A stretch of DNA of 64,000 nucleotides from Clostridiales bacterium. GTDB lineage: Bacteria > Bacillota > Clostridia > Christensenellales > Borkfalkiaceae. The stretch covers positions 1-64,000 of the forward strand of contig SVHN01000008.1 in NCBI GenBank assembly GCA_015055805.1, given 5' to 3'. Shown piece by piece: positions 9,645-19,818 of the stretch (position 1 is its first letter; the number at the start of each line of letters is the position of its first letter). The notes under the pieces are model-generated. The model was not told the DNA's origin, did not search any database, and saw only the letters and a list, made by a program, of their open reading frames with translations. Both the position numbers and the translations under genes were made by a program.

Positions 9645-10523
9645 TTAGAAAGTATTTTTGCTTATTAAACTTGAAGAGCCAGTGTGAATTTTTCGATAGA
9701 GAGCTGGGGAAACATTATATTCTTTTCTAAAGATTGCGTTCATATAAGATAGGCTTTCAATTCCTACTATATCTGCTATAGTGCGCAAAGAATAGTCTGT
9801 TGCTCGCAAACAATATTCTATATGTTGCAATTTTTTAGTGTTAATGAACTTTATAAGAGATATTCCCATGTGTTTTTTAAAAACATGGTAAATATAAGAT
9901 TCTGTATAGTGTAGTTTTTCAATTAAATACGATATCCCACCTTTTATCCCTTCTGGGGTTTCTAATATAGAAACTATTTGCTCAATAATAGAAGGATTGC
10001 GATTATCTTTAATACTTTTAGATAAAAACTTATTTAAAAGACAGAATAACAGTTCTAGGCAAATACAAGATATTTTATTTAGATCTTTGGTAATATTAGT
10101 TTTTTGATAAAAATATTGTTGTGTGAGATTCTCTAAATGTATTATCTCAGATAAGGAAAATTTTATTATGTTATTATTTTGGATAAAAATATTATTAATT
10201 GCTTCGCGGGAAATATTACTGAAAGAATATAGCCTATCAAATAATTCACAATCCACCGATACATTGCGTTGGGCAACTATTTCTTCGGCGGTAAAACTGT
10301 GCTGGTGATTGGGAGGACAAAACAAGCATTCTCCTGTACTCATAGTATAGACTTGATCGTTTAACTGATGGTTAACATTACCATTTACAACGTAAAAGAA
10401 TTCGTATTTGTCCAATGTGTGGGCGGATTCTTTCCTAGTTGACGTTGAGCGAATATTGATTTCAGTTTTATGCACAGAATATTTAGTGTGGGTTACTAAT
10501 AAATTTATCTTTTCAGTTTCCAT
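9645..10523 (-). CDS. AraC family regulator, locus 1
   Basis: A 292-residue transcription factor. The N-terminal cupin-like sensor (residues ~15-90, with FYVVNGNVNHQLNDQ and FCPPNHQHSF) should bind a sugar. The C-terminal 100 residues carry the double helix-turn-helix: LHYTESYIYHVFKKHMGISL and the family signature ending YMNAIFRKEYNVSPALYRK. It is divergent from the ABC importer operon at 10674, with a 150-bp shared intergenic region holding two AGCGGA direct repeats. Most likely it activates that operon when the imported sugar is present. Confidence 0.92.
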   Translation of the reverse strand: METEKINLLVTHTKYSVHKTEINIRSTSTRKESAHTLDKYEFFYVVNGNVNHQLNDQVYTMSTGECLFCPPNHQHSFTAEEIVAQRNVSVDCELFDRLYSFSNISREAINNIFIQNNNIIKFSLSEIIHLENLTQQYFYQKTNITKDLNKISCICLELLFCLLNKFLSKSIKDNRNPSIIEQIVSILETPEGIKGGISYLIEKLHYTESYIYHVFKKHMGISLIKFINTKKLQHIEYCLRATDYSLRTIADIVGIESLSYMNAIFRKEYNVSPALYRKIHTGSSSLISKNTF

Positions 10524-10574
10524 AATGCAATTATAGTATATAACGGTATAAAATCAACGGTTTTGAGCCTTAAA

Positions 10575-10638
10575 AGCGGAAAATAGCACATTGATAGCGG
10601 ATTTAAGTCTTACATTATTTATTATTATGTGATAAGAT
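10575..10638 (+). promoter_or_regulatory. candidate AraC operator and promoter of the importer operon
   Basis: Two direct copies of AGCGGA (10575-10580 and 10596-10601) are 21 bp apart, two helical turns, as AraC-type proteins prefer. Just downstream, TTACAT (10610) and TAAGAT (10633) are separated by 17 bp and form a weak sigma-A-like promoter that would need an activator. The function of the pair is inferred. Confidence 0.45.
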
Positions 10639-10673
10639 AAAATTAAAATTCACGCTTTAAAAAGGAGGATAAT

Positions 10674-12332
10674 ATGAAAAAATTTTTAGCGTTATTTTTA
10701 AGTGTTTTTATGTTGATTACGGTAGGGTTAACTACTAGTGGATGCGCTAGTAAAGATGGGATTATTGACGATAAAAACACTCTCAATATTCGTATACGTA
10801 AAGCGGGATATGGAACTACTTATATATCAGCACTAGCAGATCAGTTTGAAAAAACTTTTGAAAGCCAAGGATATAAAGTAAATATCTTACCTGCCCAAGA
10901 AGATTTGGTTTCTGACAAGGTTGGTAGAGAAATTTATTCTGGAAGTAAAATAGACTTGTTTTTTGCAGATTCGTTTATGCCTGAGTTTTTGGAAGAAGGT
11001 GATTATGGCATTATTGGTTCGGATTTAACGGAGAGCGTATGGAACAAGAAAGCTATTAAATTTGACGGCACAGAAGAAGAACAAACAATAGCTGAAAAAT
11101 TATCTGTTTTTGATACACAAGGATGGTTCTATAACAGCAAAATTCGAGGATTACCTTATGCTTGCTCTATCGGAGGACTTGCAGTTAATACTAAAGTTTT
11201 AGAAGATTACGGGTTGGAAACGCCTAGAACAACCGACGAATTGTTTCAATGTGCAGAAGAAATTATGAAGCACGCAGCAGAGGATGAAATATATCCTTTC
11301 ACATATGCGTTCCAAGATAATTTATATATAAACCGAGTTGCTGCTCCGTGGATTGCACAGTACAACGGAATAGAAGAGTTTAATGAATTTTTCTCATGGT
11401 CTAAAGCAGATGGTACGGCTATGGGGGCGGACAGTTATAAAGTTTTTGGCTATGAAAGCGTAAGGAAGATGTTGGAAGTTGTATATCAGTTCTATGACTG
11501 GAGAATGATGTCTTTTGGTAGCGATTCACACGATGTTTCTGCAGCGCAAGGACAAATTATGAAAGGCGAAGCAGTATTCTATGCGGTTGGGGACTGGATG
11601 TTCCAAGAAGAATGCGCTAAGTACCCACAATATCTTAACGACGTTACTTTAATTCCTGCACCTATGATCTCTGCGTTGGGTGAGAAAATGTTCGGTGAAG
11701 GTAGTTCTTACGGGTTTAACAAGGAAAAGGCAGACGACGTATTATCGTTGATATCAAAGTACGCTATGGAAGGTAAACTCGCAGCTGATATTAAACCGCT
11801 GGTAGATGAAGAGTTAAGCGTAAACGTTGCTCTAGATGACGTTGTGACGGTGTGTGAACGTCGTGGTATGGTAAGTAACAGCATGAACATAGGTGTTATC
11901 GTTAACGCAAATTCAGAGAAACAAGAACTTGCAGCTACGTTTATGCGTTTTATTGCAAGTACTGAAGCAGGTACCTTGTTTGCTAAAGAAGCAAAGACGC
12001 AATCTCCCTTCTCGTTTAAAGAAGAAATGCCTTCAACAGAACCATGGTTTGATGGGGTAGAGAGTATATTAAGTAATCCGTATTATAAACAACTTAGGAA
12101 CTCTCAAAATGGATTCAAGGCAGATTGTGGAATTACAAGTTATTTCCCAACTCTTAATCATATTTTCGTTATAGATATAAACGAGGACAACGTTTCTAAG
12201 TACGATAAGGATCTTAAAATAATTGCAAGCAATGATGTATATAAGACGGCAGCTAACGCTTTGTGCGATAAAATGATGACCGATGCTAAAGCAAAATTAG
12301 ATAATGGGGACTGGAAACCGGTAACTAAATAA
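10674..12332 (+). CDS. sugar ABC transporter solute-binding lipoprotein
   Basis: A family 1 extracellular solute-binding protein, 552 residues, that captures a carbohydrate at the outer face of the membrane for the permeases encoded next. The signal peptide ends at the lipobox TSGC (Cys24). The mature part has the two-lobe pattern, with an inner hinge near GLPYACSIGGLAVNTKVLEDYG. It is longer than the usual 420-450 residues, as seen for oligosaccharide binders. Ribosome site AGGAGG. It is the first gene of the operon and starts 150 bp from the divergent AraC gene. No ATPase gene is present in the operon, so a shared MsmK-type ATPase elsewhere is expected. Confidence 0.92.
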   Translation: MKKFLALFLSVFMLITVGLTTSGCASKDGIIDDKNTLNIRIRKAGYGTTYISALADQFEKTFESQGYKVNILPAQEDLVSDKVGREIYSGSKIDLFFADSFMPEFLEEGDYGIIGSDLTESVWNKKAIKFDGTEEEQTIAEKLSVFDTQGWFYNSKIRGLPYACSIGGLAVNTKVLEDYGLETPRTTDELFQCAEEIMKHAAEDEIYPFTYAFQDNLYINRVAAPWIAQYNGIEEFNEFFSWSKADGTAMGADSYKVFGYESVRKMLEVVYQFYDWRMMSFGSDSHDVSAAQGQIMKGEAVFYAVGDWMFQEECAKYPQYLNDVTLIPAPMISALGEKMFGEGSSYGFNKEKADDVLSLISKYAMEGKLAADIKPLVDEELSVNVALDDVVTVCERRGMVSNSMNIGVIVNANSEKQELAATFMRFIASTEAGTLFAKEAKTQSPFSFKEEMPSTEPWFDGVESILSNPYYKQLRNSQNGFKADCGITSYFPTLNHIFVIDINEDNVSKYDKDLKIIASNDVYKTAANALCDKMMTDAKAKLDNGDWKPVTK

Positions 12333-12340
12333 GGATACAT

Positions 12341-13312
12341 ATGAAACAAAAAGGAATTTCAAAGAGATTGTTTAATAAATATTCCATACGAGATAGAAGG
12401 AAATGGCCGTTCGTATATTGTTTCGTCGCTTTTCCCGTTATACAAATAGCCATATTTTATTTTTACGTGAACTTATCGTCGTTTGCTTTGGCATTTACGA
12501 ATTCGGATGGTAGTGCAGGGTTAGGTTCATTTGAACTAGTTTTTAAATCGTTTATTACTGGTGAAGATAAGTTAGGCTTCAATCCCTGGGAAATGGTGTA
12601 TAAAAGTATAACCAGTTGGGGACTTACTCAGATAGCAACGCTATTCACAATTTTGTCTTGCTACGTGCTTACGAAACATATGATAGGTAGTAAGTTGTTT
12701 AGGTTGATATATTATATTCCAGGCATAGTCGGTGGCGTAGTGCTTATGAGTATTATGAAAGAAACTTATTCGCACAACGGCATATGGACGAGTTTGGTGA
12801 AATCATTAGGCGTTAATCTTCCAGAGCGTGCATTAAAGAGTGGTTTGCTTGGCGCAAAAGAGACTGCGTTTGTGACTATTATGATACAACGGTTTATATA
12901 TACGCTGGCAGGCGGTGGAATGATTATGGCTGGCGCATATATGCGTATTCCAAATGAGATTTTTGAAGCGGCGCAAATTGAAGGATGTGGATTTTTCCGT
13001 GAAACGTTCCAAATAGCATTGCCACTTGTGTGGCCAACTTTTTCAACATTAACCTTGTTTTCGTTTTGTAGTATACTTACCGCTGATTACGGTGCGTATA
13101 TTTGGTCTAACGGAACGGGTAGAAATGGTTTGGTATCCGTTGGTTTTTATTTGTATAGATATCAAGTAACAATTACGCAAACTCCTGTCAACAACGAGTA
13201 TTTGTATGGCTATGTGTCTGCTTTTGGTATGCTTATCACGGCTGTAACCATTCCGCTTGTATTACTTGGAAGATGGATTTTGTCTAAAGTTCATGAAGAC
13301 GTGTCTTATTAA
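12341..13312 (+). CDS. sugar ABC transporter permease, LplB/UgpA type
   Basis: A 323-residue inner-membrane permease with six predicted membrane segments. The ATPase-contact EAA loop is at about residues 205-225 (NEIFEAAQIEGCGFFRETFQIALPLV), matching EAAxxDGA-like consensus with ...G....PL. It lies 8 bp after the binding-protein gene, and pairs with the following permease to form the channel. Confidence 0.93.
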   Translation: MKQKGISKRLFNKYSIRDRRKWPFVYCFVAFPVIQIAIFYFYVNLSSFALAFTNSDGSAGLGSFELVFKSFITGEDKLGFNPWEMVYKSITSWGLTQIATLFTILSCYVLTKHMIGSKLFRLIYYIPGIVGGVVLMSIMKETYSHNGIWTSLVKSLGVNLPERALKSGLLGAKETAFVTIMIQRFIYTLAGGGMIMAGAYMRIPNEIFEAAQIEGCGFFRETFQIALPLVWPTFSTLTLFSFCSILTADYGAYIWSNGTGRNGLVSVGFYLYRYQVTITQTPVNNEYLYGYVSAFGMLITAVTIPLVLLGRWILSKVHEDVSY

Positions 13313-13324
13313 CGGAGGGCTTTT

Positions 13325-14233
13325 ATGAAAGAAATTAATGGAGTAAAAATACAAAGCAAATTTAAAAGAGCCCTAATTAAATGGAAAGAGAAAAGCTTAG
13401 GCGTAAAAATATTTTTAATAACGTTCTTCTTGTTCTTTTTAATTGAAGCAATTATTCAACTTATACCATTTGTATTATTGCTAAATGATTCACTTAAATC
13501 GTTTAGTGAGTATAGCGAATATGGTTCATTAAAACTAACTACAGGATTTGTATGGGAGAACTATTCGCGAGTATTTTCAGAGTTTGTAGTTAATGGTGAC
13601 GTAGCGTATTTTGGTTTGCTTTTTAACACGTTGTGGCAAGCAATTTTATTCGTTATAGTAAATCTAGCATCGAGCCTTATGGTGTCTTATAGTTTAGCAA
13701 AATTCAATTTTCCTGGAAAAGGGTTACTTTATGGAATAATGATATTTATCCAAGTAATACCTATCGTTGGCGTAGGTGCGGCTGCATATAAACTAAGATA
13801 TGCGTTGGGCATGATTAACAACCCTGGGCTTTTGTGGGTATGTTGGGCGGTAGGGTTTGATTATTCTGCCTTTGTTATGTACGGAACTTTTAGGGGCGTT
13901 AGTGATTCTTACGCCGAATCGGCAGAAATTGATGGCGCGAACGAACTGACTATATTTTTCAAAATAATGTTTCCGCAAATATTACCGTTAGCACTTGCAC
14001 TTTCGGTAGATAACTTTATTGCAAGATGGAACGATTATACTACGGCGCAAATAGATCTTCCAAATTTTCCGACGTTAAGCTATGGTATGTTTTTGTTTTC
14101 TTCAAATATGACGACTGAAAAAACCGTATATTTTGCATCACTTGTTATGGCTGCTATACCAGGAATTCTGTTATATGCATTTTTTCAAAACTTTATTATT
14201 AAAAACGTTTCAGTTGGCGGAATAAAAGGTTAA
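13325..14233 (+). CDS. sugar ABC transporter permease, MalG/UgpE type
   Basis: A 302-residue permease, the second half of the channel. It has six membrane segments and an EAA loop YAESAEIDGANELTIFFKIMFPQILP at about residues 197-222. The N-terminal cytoplasmic leader is basic. It follows the first permease by 12 bp with AGGG/GGAGG spacing. The same two-permease order recurs at 62407-64000. Confidence 0.93.
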   Translation: MKEINGVKIQSKFKRALIKWKEKSLGVKIFLITFFLFFLIEAIIQLIPFVLLLNDSLKSFSEYSEYGSLKLTTGFVWENYSRVFSEFVVNGDVAYFGLLFNTLWQAILFVIVNLASSLMVSYSLAKFNFPGKGLLYGIMIFIQVIPIVGVGAAAYKLRYALGMINNPGLLWVCWAVGFDYSAFVMYGTFRGVSDSYAESAEIDGANELTIFFKIMFPQILPLALALSVDNFIARWNDYTTAQIDLPNFPTLSYGMFLFSSNMTTEKTVYFASLVMAAIPGILLYAFFQNFIIKNVSVGGIKG

Positions 14234-14253
14234 CTGAATAAGGAGGTAAAAAA

Positions 14254-17200
14254 GTGAAAAGAACACGCAAACTTTTAACACTTATATTGTCATTGTTGTG
14301 TGTATTTTGTTTTGCTGTTGGAGCAACATCCTGTGGTAAGGATTTTGGCGAAATAGAAACGCTTGATATAAAATACGATTACCGTGTTGAGGACAGTATT
14401 GACGTTTATGATTTATTTAAGTATAAAGAAGATCAAAATCTAACCTTTGAGTATAAAATTGACGATGGTGAAAATGTTAAGCTCGTAGGTGAGATGATTT
14501 ATTTAAAAGTTGCGGGATTATACCAAATAACCGCTACTTCAATGGACGAAAAAACTGCAACGGTCGAAGTTCAAGTATACGATAAATTGTCTTATATGTA
14601 TTTTGAAAATGACGAAATGACCGTTGATTTTGAAACTTCGATGGGCGTAAAAACTCTTATAAATAGGGCTGCGCCTACGATAATGTGCGAAGTAGAGCAC
14701 AGAGAGTACGTTGAACAAGTAAAGATATATAAAATTAAAAATCAAGATCCTATCGTGTATGATATCCAAGAAGGAAAGGCAACCGCGGACGGATTTTTCG
14801 ACGGCAAGAAGTTTAAATTTATTTACGAGTGTGATTACGAGTTTAGAATTTATTCAGAAACTTCTGGAGGTAGAGTATATTTTGATTTGACAGTTCATGC
14901 TATTGAAGACGTGTCGGGACTTTCTAACCTTTTAGAAAATGGTGCAACGCTTAGCGTTGATATTGACAACTATACTGCAAGTTGGAGCAAAATTGCCGGT
15001 GCAACAAAATATCGTGTTAAATTTGCAGGAGAAACCAAAGTTATTGAAGATACGAATATAGATTTTTCAGAGTATATTATTGAAGAATTTTATCACTTTG
15101 ACTTTATGGTTATTCCCGTAGATGCTGAAGGTGAAAAGATAGGTAAAATGGTAAGAGAGGACTTTATCGTTGCGCCCGATAATTCTAAAGACGTTATTTT
15201 AGGCGGAGGAGTAAGCAGTATTGACGGAGATAATATGACGGTTACTCTAGCGGGCAAGGAATCTGCTGGATGTGGTTTCCGTTCAGAGATTCATCCAACG
15301 CTTGATAATTCGTTTATAGCGTTCTGTAATAATGAAACTGGAAAATACGGAATAGGCTACGTTGCTGAATTTAATTTCAAAGGTAACAATATGCCGCAGT
15401 TGTGCTTCTTTACCGACGCCTTGAATGGTGATATCACTTCTTATGGCGGTAATGGATATTTGTTTATGAACGGTATGTATGCCGTTGATAAATACCCAAG
15501 TAGAAGTACGACTAACGTAGTTGGAGAAGGTGCGTTCTTGTTGTTGGGACCGAATAGAATTGACGATACGCATAAAAATTATATGTCTATTTCGGAAGAT
15601 TATAGTAGATGTACCGTGTCAAAGAATACTCTTTTGACACAGAAATTCTTAAGAGAAGAACCAAATAGAGAATTTAACTATAAGGTAAGAAGTTTTGATT
15701 CTGACGGTTACTTGGCTTTCGAGATATTGTTATCAGATGCTGTTACGGGCGACGTTTTGGTTGGACCGATAACGAGGGTAACGGAAACAGCAGTAGACGA
15801 CGTTAAACCAGGCTATATCATCGCTTACGCTACCGTAAAGGGTGCAGACAACGATACGACTTTCAGTTATAAATTGCCTTACGAGTACGTTGATAATAGT
15901 GACCAAGATGCTAAAACTTTTGGTGCGTTCTATCTTGGAGAACAGAACGTCTTGTTGTCGGCAGGTTCACATCCTAACGTGTCAAGTCAAGGCGGTGCGT
16001 TCTGGGACGACGGTTGGGTAAGTGGTATCAGTAAATACGTGAACAGTTACGTTGCTTTTGAAAATGCTAGTCAAGTAGGAAAATATATTGATATTTTCTT
16101 TACTGGTAATAATATGCCCATAGTAACCCTTTTTGCAAACGAGATAAACACAAATATGGGTGGAACGACTTACACGACTAGTGGTGAAGATAAATACAAA
16201 GAGTTAAACCAAAACGGCTATGTTTTAATTGGTAATGGCGTATATGATGCGATAACATCCGAGGCTGAGCCAAAGAACTGGTATTTAGATGAAAATTTCT
16301 ACGTTTATGGACCAAATAGAATATCTCAAAATCCAGGACAAATAAACAATTATAACGTGGCGACTGTTAAAGGAACTTATAGCAAGTTGCAGGACGGAAT
16401 TGATTACAAATACACGGTTGGAACGAGAGAAGTTGGCGGTTTAGTTGTTATAGAAATGAAACTTTACAATACAAATACCAACGAACTTATTGTATCTGCA
16501 CAGTACAATACCGAAAAAACTGTAACGGAAGCAGGAATGCTTGGAAACGACCTTATTTTGTATGCAGGTGTCAAAGGTAATAGCCTTGCGACAACGTTTA
16601 GGTATTCCGACATATACGATTTTGATCCAAATGAACCGTTTATGCTTATTTCAGGTGGCGTAATTAATGCGGATGGAAGTGTAACTCTTAATGCAGGTTC
16701 ACATCCTAATGTGTCAAGTCAAGGCGGAGCATTCTGGGACGACGGTTGGGTAAGCGGTATCAGCAAATACGTGAACAGTTATGTTGCTTTTGAAAATGTT
16801 AGTAAAGTAGGAAAATATATTGATATTTTCTTTACGGGCAACAATATGCCACTTGTAACCTTTTTTGCAAACGCTGTGAACTCTAACATGGGAGGAACAA
16901 CACAAGGGAATAAAGATATTATAGACCAAAACGGATATCTAATTTCTAATGGATTGTTTGATGCAATAAACGATGCACGAGACGGAAATGGAGAGTGGTT
17001 CTTGACTGAAAACTTTTACGTGTTTGGACCAAATAGAATATCAACGACATTGGCGTCAATTAAAGACTATAATGTGGCAACTATTCAAGGCTCTTATAGC
17101 AAATTGCAGGACGGAATTGACTACAAATACACGGTTGGAACGAGAGAGGCTGGCGGGTTAGTTGTTATAGAAATGAAACTTTACAATGCAAATACCAACA

Positions 17201-18129
17201 AACTTATTGTATCTGCGCAGTATAACACCGAAAAGACAGCAACGGAAGTAGGAACACTTGGAAACGACCTTATTTTGTATGCGGGAGTTAAAGGCAATAG
17301 TCTTGCGACAACGTTTAGATATACTGACACTTACGACTTTGATCCTAATGAATCGCTTATCCTCATTTCGGGTGGTTCTACAAATGCAGACGGTAGTATA
17401 ACACTTAATGCAGGTAAGAGCAGCAATGTATCTGGATATACGGGAGCCTTCTACGATGATGGGTGGAAATCTGATATAGGTAAGTACGTAAACACTTACG
17501 TTGGTTTTGATGGAGGATATACCGTTGGTAAATATATCGACTTCACTTTTAAAGGAAACAATATGCCGATAGTTACTCTTTTTGCAAACGCCGTAAATTC
17601 TGCTATGAGTGGCACAACACAGCCTGATGCAACGACTCAGATACGAGATCAAAACGGATATTTGATTTCAAACGGCGGGTTCTTCGACCAGAGAGCGATT
17701 TATGTTAGTTCTACAAATTATACTCCAGGGTTGCTTTTAGCTGATTATTACTACGTATTTGGACCTAACAGAATAGATCAATCCCTGGCGAATAACGACG
17801 GAACGCCTGCAGGTGGGGTAAGTAGTTATAGGACAAACGTTCAATGCGTTGCTTTGCAAGAAAACGTTGAGTATAAGTATACGGTAGGTAGCAAATTAGT
17901 TAGTGATAAAGTAGTGATTGTTTTTGAACTTTATAAATTAGAAGGCTCATCTTATACCGAAGTTTATAAAGGAAGTTATGAAACTAACAAAACTCAAAGC
18001 GAGGTTGAAGCATTAGGCAACAACTTAATCGCATACGCAGGAGTAAAAGGTTACGGTGAAGAAGTTGGCGGAGTGAAACAAGGATACAAGACTACGTTCA
18101 AGTTCTCGGATCTTTATTATCCGCAATAA
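14254..18129 (+). CDS. giant lipoprotein with four GNNMP repeats
   Basis: A 1291-residue surface lipoprotein, starting at GTG behind AAGGAGG. The signal peptide ends at SC (Cys27). Residues ~35-300 hold Ig/fibronectin-like beta modules (the segment ending near DFIVAP contains the ASWSKIAGATKYRVKF pattern). Then four copies of a domain of about 225-250 residues start near residues 325, 555, 795 and 1040. Each has a KYI(D)xxFxGNNMP core, then VTLFANxxN, FGPNRI, YKYTVG and a closing LxxYAGVKG. Copies 2 and 3 are nearly identical; copy 1 is the most diverged. I do not recognise the domain; a glycan-binding jelly roll is plausible. It lies directly after the permeases, so a role in capturing the imported glycan is likely. 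Confidence 0.85.
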   Translation: MKRTRKLLTLILSLLCVFCFAVGATSCGKDFGEIETLDIKYDYRVEDSIDVYDLFKYKEDQNLTFEYKIDDGENVKLVGEMIYLKVAGLYQITATSMDEKTATVEVQVYDKLSYMYFENDEMTVDFETSMGVKTLINRAAPTIMCEVEHREYVEQVKIYKIKNQDPIVYDIQEGKATADGFFDGKKFKFIYECDYEFRIYSETSGGRVYFDLTVHAIEDVSGLSNLLENGATLSVDIDNYTASWSKIAGATKYRVKFAGETKVIEDTNIDFSEYIIEEFYHFDFMVIPVDAEGEKIGKMVREDFIVAPDNSKDVILGGGVSSIDGDNMTVTLAGKESAGCGFRSEIHPTLDNSFIAFCNNETGKYGIGYVAEFNFKGNNMPQLCFFTDALNGDITSYGGNGYLFMNGMYAVDKYPSRSTTNVVGEGAFLLLGPNRIDDTHKNYMSISEDYSRCTVSKNTLLTQKFLREEPNREFNYKVRSFDSDGYLAFEILLSDAVTGDVLVGPITRVTETAVDDVKPGYIIAYATVKGADNDTTFSYKLPYEYVDNSDQDAKTFGAFYLGEQNVLLSAGSHPNVSSQGGAFWDDGWVSGISKYVNSYVAFENASQVGKYIDIFFTGNNMPIVTLFANEINTNMGGTTYTTSGEDKYKELNQNGYVLIGNGVYDAITSEAEPKNWYLDENFYVYGPNRISQNPGQINNYNVATVKGTYSKLQDGIDYKYTVGTREVGGLVVIEMKLYNTNTNELIVSAQYNTEKTVTEAGMLGNDLILYAGVKGNSLATTFRYSDIYDFDPNEPFMLISGGVINADGSVTLNAGSHPNVSSQGGAFWDDGWVSGISKYVNSYVAFENVSKVGKYIDIFFTGNNMPLVTFFANAVNSNMGGTTQGNKDIIDQNGYLISNGLFDAINDARDGNGEWFLTENFYVFGPNRISTTLASIKDYNVATIQGSYSKLQDGIDYKYTVGTREAGGLVVIEMKLYNANTNKLIVSAQYNTEKTATEVGTLGNDLILYAGVKGNSLATTFRYTDTYDFDPNESLILISGGSTNADGSITLNAGKSSNVSGYTGAFYDDGWKSDIGKYVNTYVGFDGGYTVGKYIDFTFKGNNMPIVTLFANAVNSAMSGTTQPDATTQIRDQNGYLISNGGFFDQRAIYVSSTNYTPGLLLADYYYVFGPNRIDQSLANNDGTPAGGVSSYRTNVQCVALQENVEYKYTVGSKLVSDKVVIVFELYKLEGSSYTEVYKGSYETNKTQSEVEALGNNLIAYAGVKGYGEEVGGVKQGYKTTFKFSDLYYPQ

Positions 18130-18141
18130 GGAGGGGCAATT

Positions 18142-19791
18142 ATGAAAAAAGCTTTATCTAAAATTTTAGCCTTAATACTGGCAACTCTATTAGTTTTTGG
18201 ATGTACTGCTTGTGGCAATTCTTCGGGATTGCCCAAGAATTACACAAAACTTCCCGATTATTCTGGAACTACGGACGAACTAAAATGGTTAGCGTGTTCT
18301 GGACCTATGAGTGGAAGATTTAAAATCGGTGGCGAGTGGTACGATTTAGGACCTGACCTTCGCACTAAAGAAGGATATACCGATTATCTTGATGCTGGAA
18401 TGAACGTCGTTTATCTTTCTGGTACGGCTGCGGAATGTTCGCCAACTTTTGACGAATCGGAGTGCAAAAGAGCAATGGTAGCGGCCGCTGAGGCAGGCGC
18501 AGAAAAGATTTTGATAGCCGACAAAAGAATTTGGAATTTGGCAGAAAAAAATAATCTCGTAGGCGAAGGGTTGACTTATCCAACGTATGACGATCTTAAA
18601 AACAAAGTGAAGGGTTATTTGTCGGATTATATTGAAATGGATGGTTTTTATGGTGTTTCTATATATGACGAACCTGTTTATGAGTTTACCGTTTCGCTAC
18701 GTTATATTTACAATGCCGTATACGACGCATGGGCGGAATTGGTAGAGGAAAAAAACATTACCAAAGCAATTAAAGATTATATTTACATTTATATATGCTT
18801 ATTGCCGTATTCTTCAACTTACAGTCGTTATGGTGCGCCTGGTCAGTTTACCGATATGGGCGAAGCGTATAAACATTATATAGAAAGTTATTTAACGCCG
18901 ACGCTTGAAGGTATAGTAGACGAGAACGGAGAACCTATACAATTTAGGACGCCTGATTATATGATGGTTGACGTTTACGCACCTAGAGCAACTGGGTTAT
19001 CGGCAGATTATTTCGTGTCGGTAAAAACACTTAAAGACGCGTGTGAAAAATACGGAACGAAACCGTCGTTTGCAATAACGTCGTTTGAAATGTATAACGG
19101 TAACAGTAAAGTGTATAGGGGCGCGTATAAGAGCGAAATGATGCTTGAAATTTATTCGCTTTTAGGCACTGGGTATAACGGAACTATTGCGTGGTATACT
19201 TATCAGCCGGCAGAAACGCTTTCTTCGTTCGGTTCGTTTAATGAACAGTTTAACTTCGTAACGAGAAGCGGCGAAAAGACGAATATCTATTATTATGCAC
19301 AAGATATGATGGCAAAAGCAAAAGAAACGGCTAAGATAGTTCTAAATTACAAATATCAAGGCGGAAGATTTTTCTTTGCCGATATGCCAAACTACGATAC
19401 GGGTATATACGTTATGGGTAATTCAGGGACTATTAAGTATGATGACCCTGATAGTGGTGAAACCGTTAGTAAGGCAAGCGCACTTCAAATAGCAAACGAT
19501 TATCAGTTCGCCCTTTTGAAATCTGCGACGTTTGATAACGATGCGCTGTACGCAACAGAGTTAAAGGATGAAAAGAACAATCTTTATATGTATATGTTGC
19601 AGAACGTTTGCGATCCTGCGCATGGCAACGTTACCGATACTTTCGGTACCGTAAAAGCAACGTTTGATAGCAGTTATACTCACGTTGCGGAAATTAAAGA
19701 CGGTAGACTTTCTTACGTGGCACTTTCTGATGGCGTATATGAAGAAGGACTTTCTGCGGGGCAAGCAGTTTATCTCGTTCCGTTGAAATAA
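18142..19791 (+). CDS. DEP-family lipoprotein, putative TIM-barrel glycosidase
   Basis: A 549-residue lipoprotein (lipobox TAC, Cys24). The body looks like a TIM barrel: conserved strand ends GMNVVYLSG, AEKILIADKRIWNL, FYGVSIYDEPVYEF (Asp176-Glu177), MMVDVYAP and FAITSFEMYNG. The Asp-Glu pair followed by Pro recalls the catalytic Asp-Glu of substrate-assisted hexosaminidases (GH20, GH123), but I cannot confirm a family. The same architecture recurs in the genes at 22362, 23841 and 60786. A small C-terminal beta domain ends in LSAGQAVYLVPL, shared in type with the paralogs (SxGEAVWxI). Confidence 0.7.
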   Translation: MKKALSKILALILATLLVFGCTACGNSSGLPKNYTKLPDYSGTTDELKWLACSGPMSGRFKIGGEWYDLGPDLRTKEGYTDYLDAGMNVVYLSGTAAECSPTFDESECKRAMVAAAEAGAEKILIADKRIWNLAEKNNLVGEGLTYPTYDDLKNKVKGYLSDYIEMDGFYGVSIYDEPVYEFTVSLRYIYNAVYDAWAELVEEKNITKAIKDYIYIYICLLPYSSTYSRYGAPGQFTDMGEAYKHYIESYLTPTLEGIVDENGEPIQFRTPDYMMVDVYAPRATGLSADYFVSVKTLKDACEKYGTKPSFAITSFEMYNGNSKVYRGAYKSEMMLEIYSLLGTGYNGTIAWYTYQPAETLSSFGSFNEQFNFVTRSGEKTNIYYYAQDMMAKAKETAKIVLNYKYQGGRFFFADMPNYDTGIYVMGNSGTIKYDDPDSGETVSKASALQIANDYQFALLKSATFDNDALYATELKDEKNNLYMYMLQNVCDPAHGNVTDTFGTVKATFDSSYTHVAEIKDGRLSYVALSDGVYEEGLSAGQAVYLVPLK

Positions 19792-19818
19792 AAATATATT
19801 TTTAGGAGGATTTTTTAG

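Noticed and set aside
17158-17652. Minus-strand ORF of 164 codons inside the repeat lipoprotein
   Set aside because: It is a shadow of the repeated coding sequence on the other strand; the product is Cys/Arg/Ser-rich and has no family match.
14254-18129. CRISPR-like array, because of repeated DNA
   Set aside because: The repeats are about 700 bp long, in frame and coding; no short palindromic repeats with regular spacers exist anywhere in the window.
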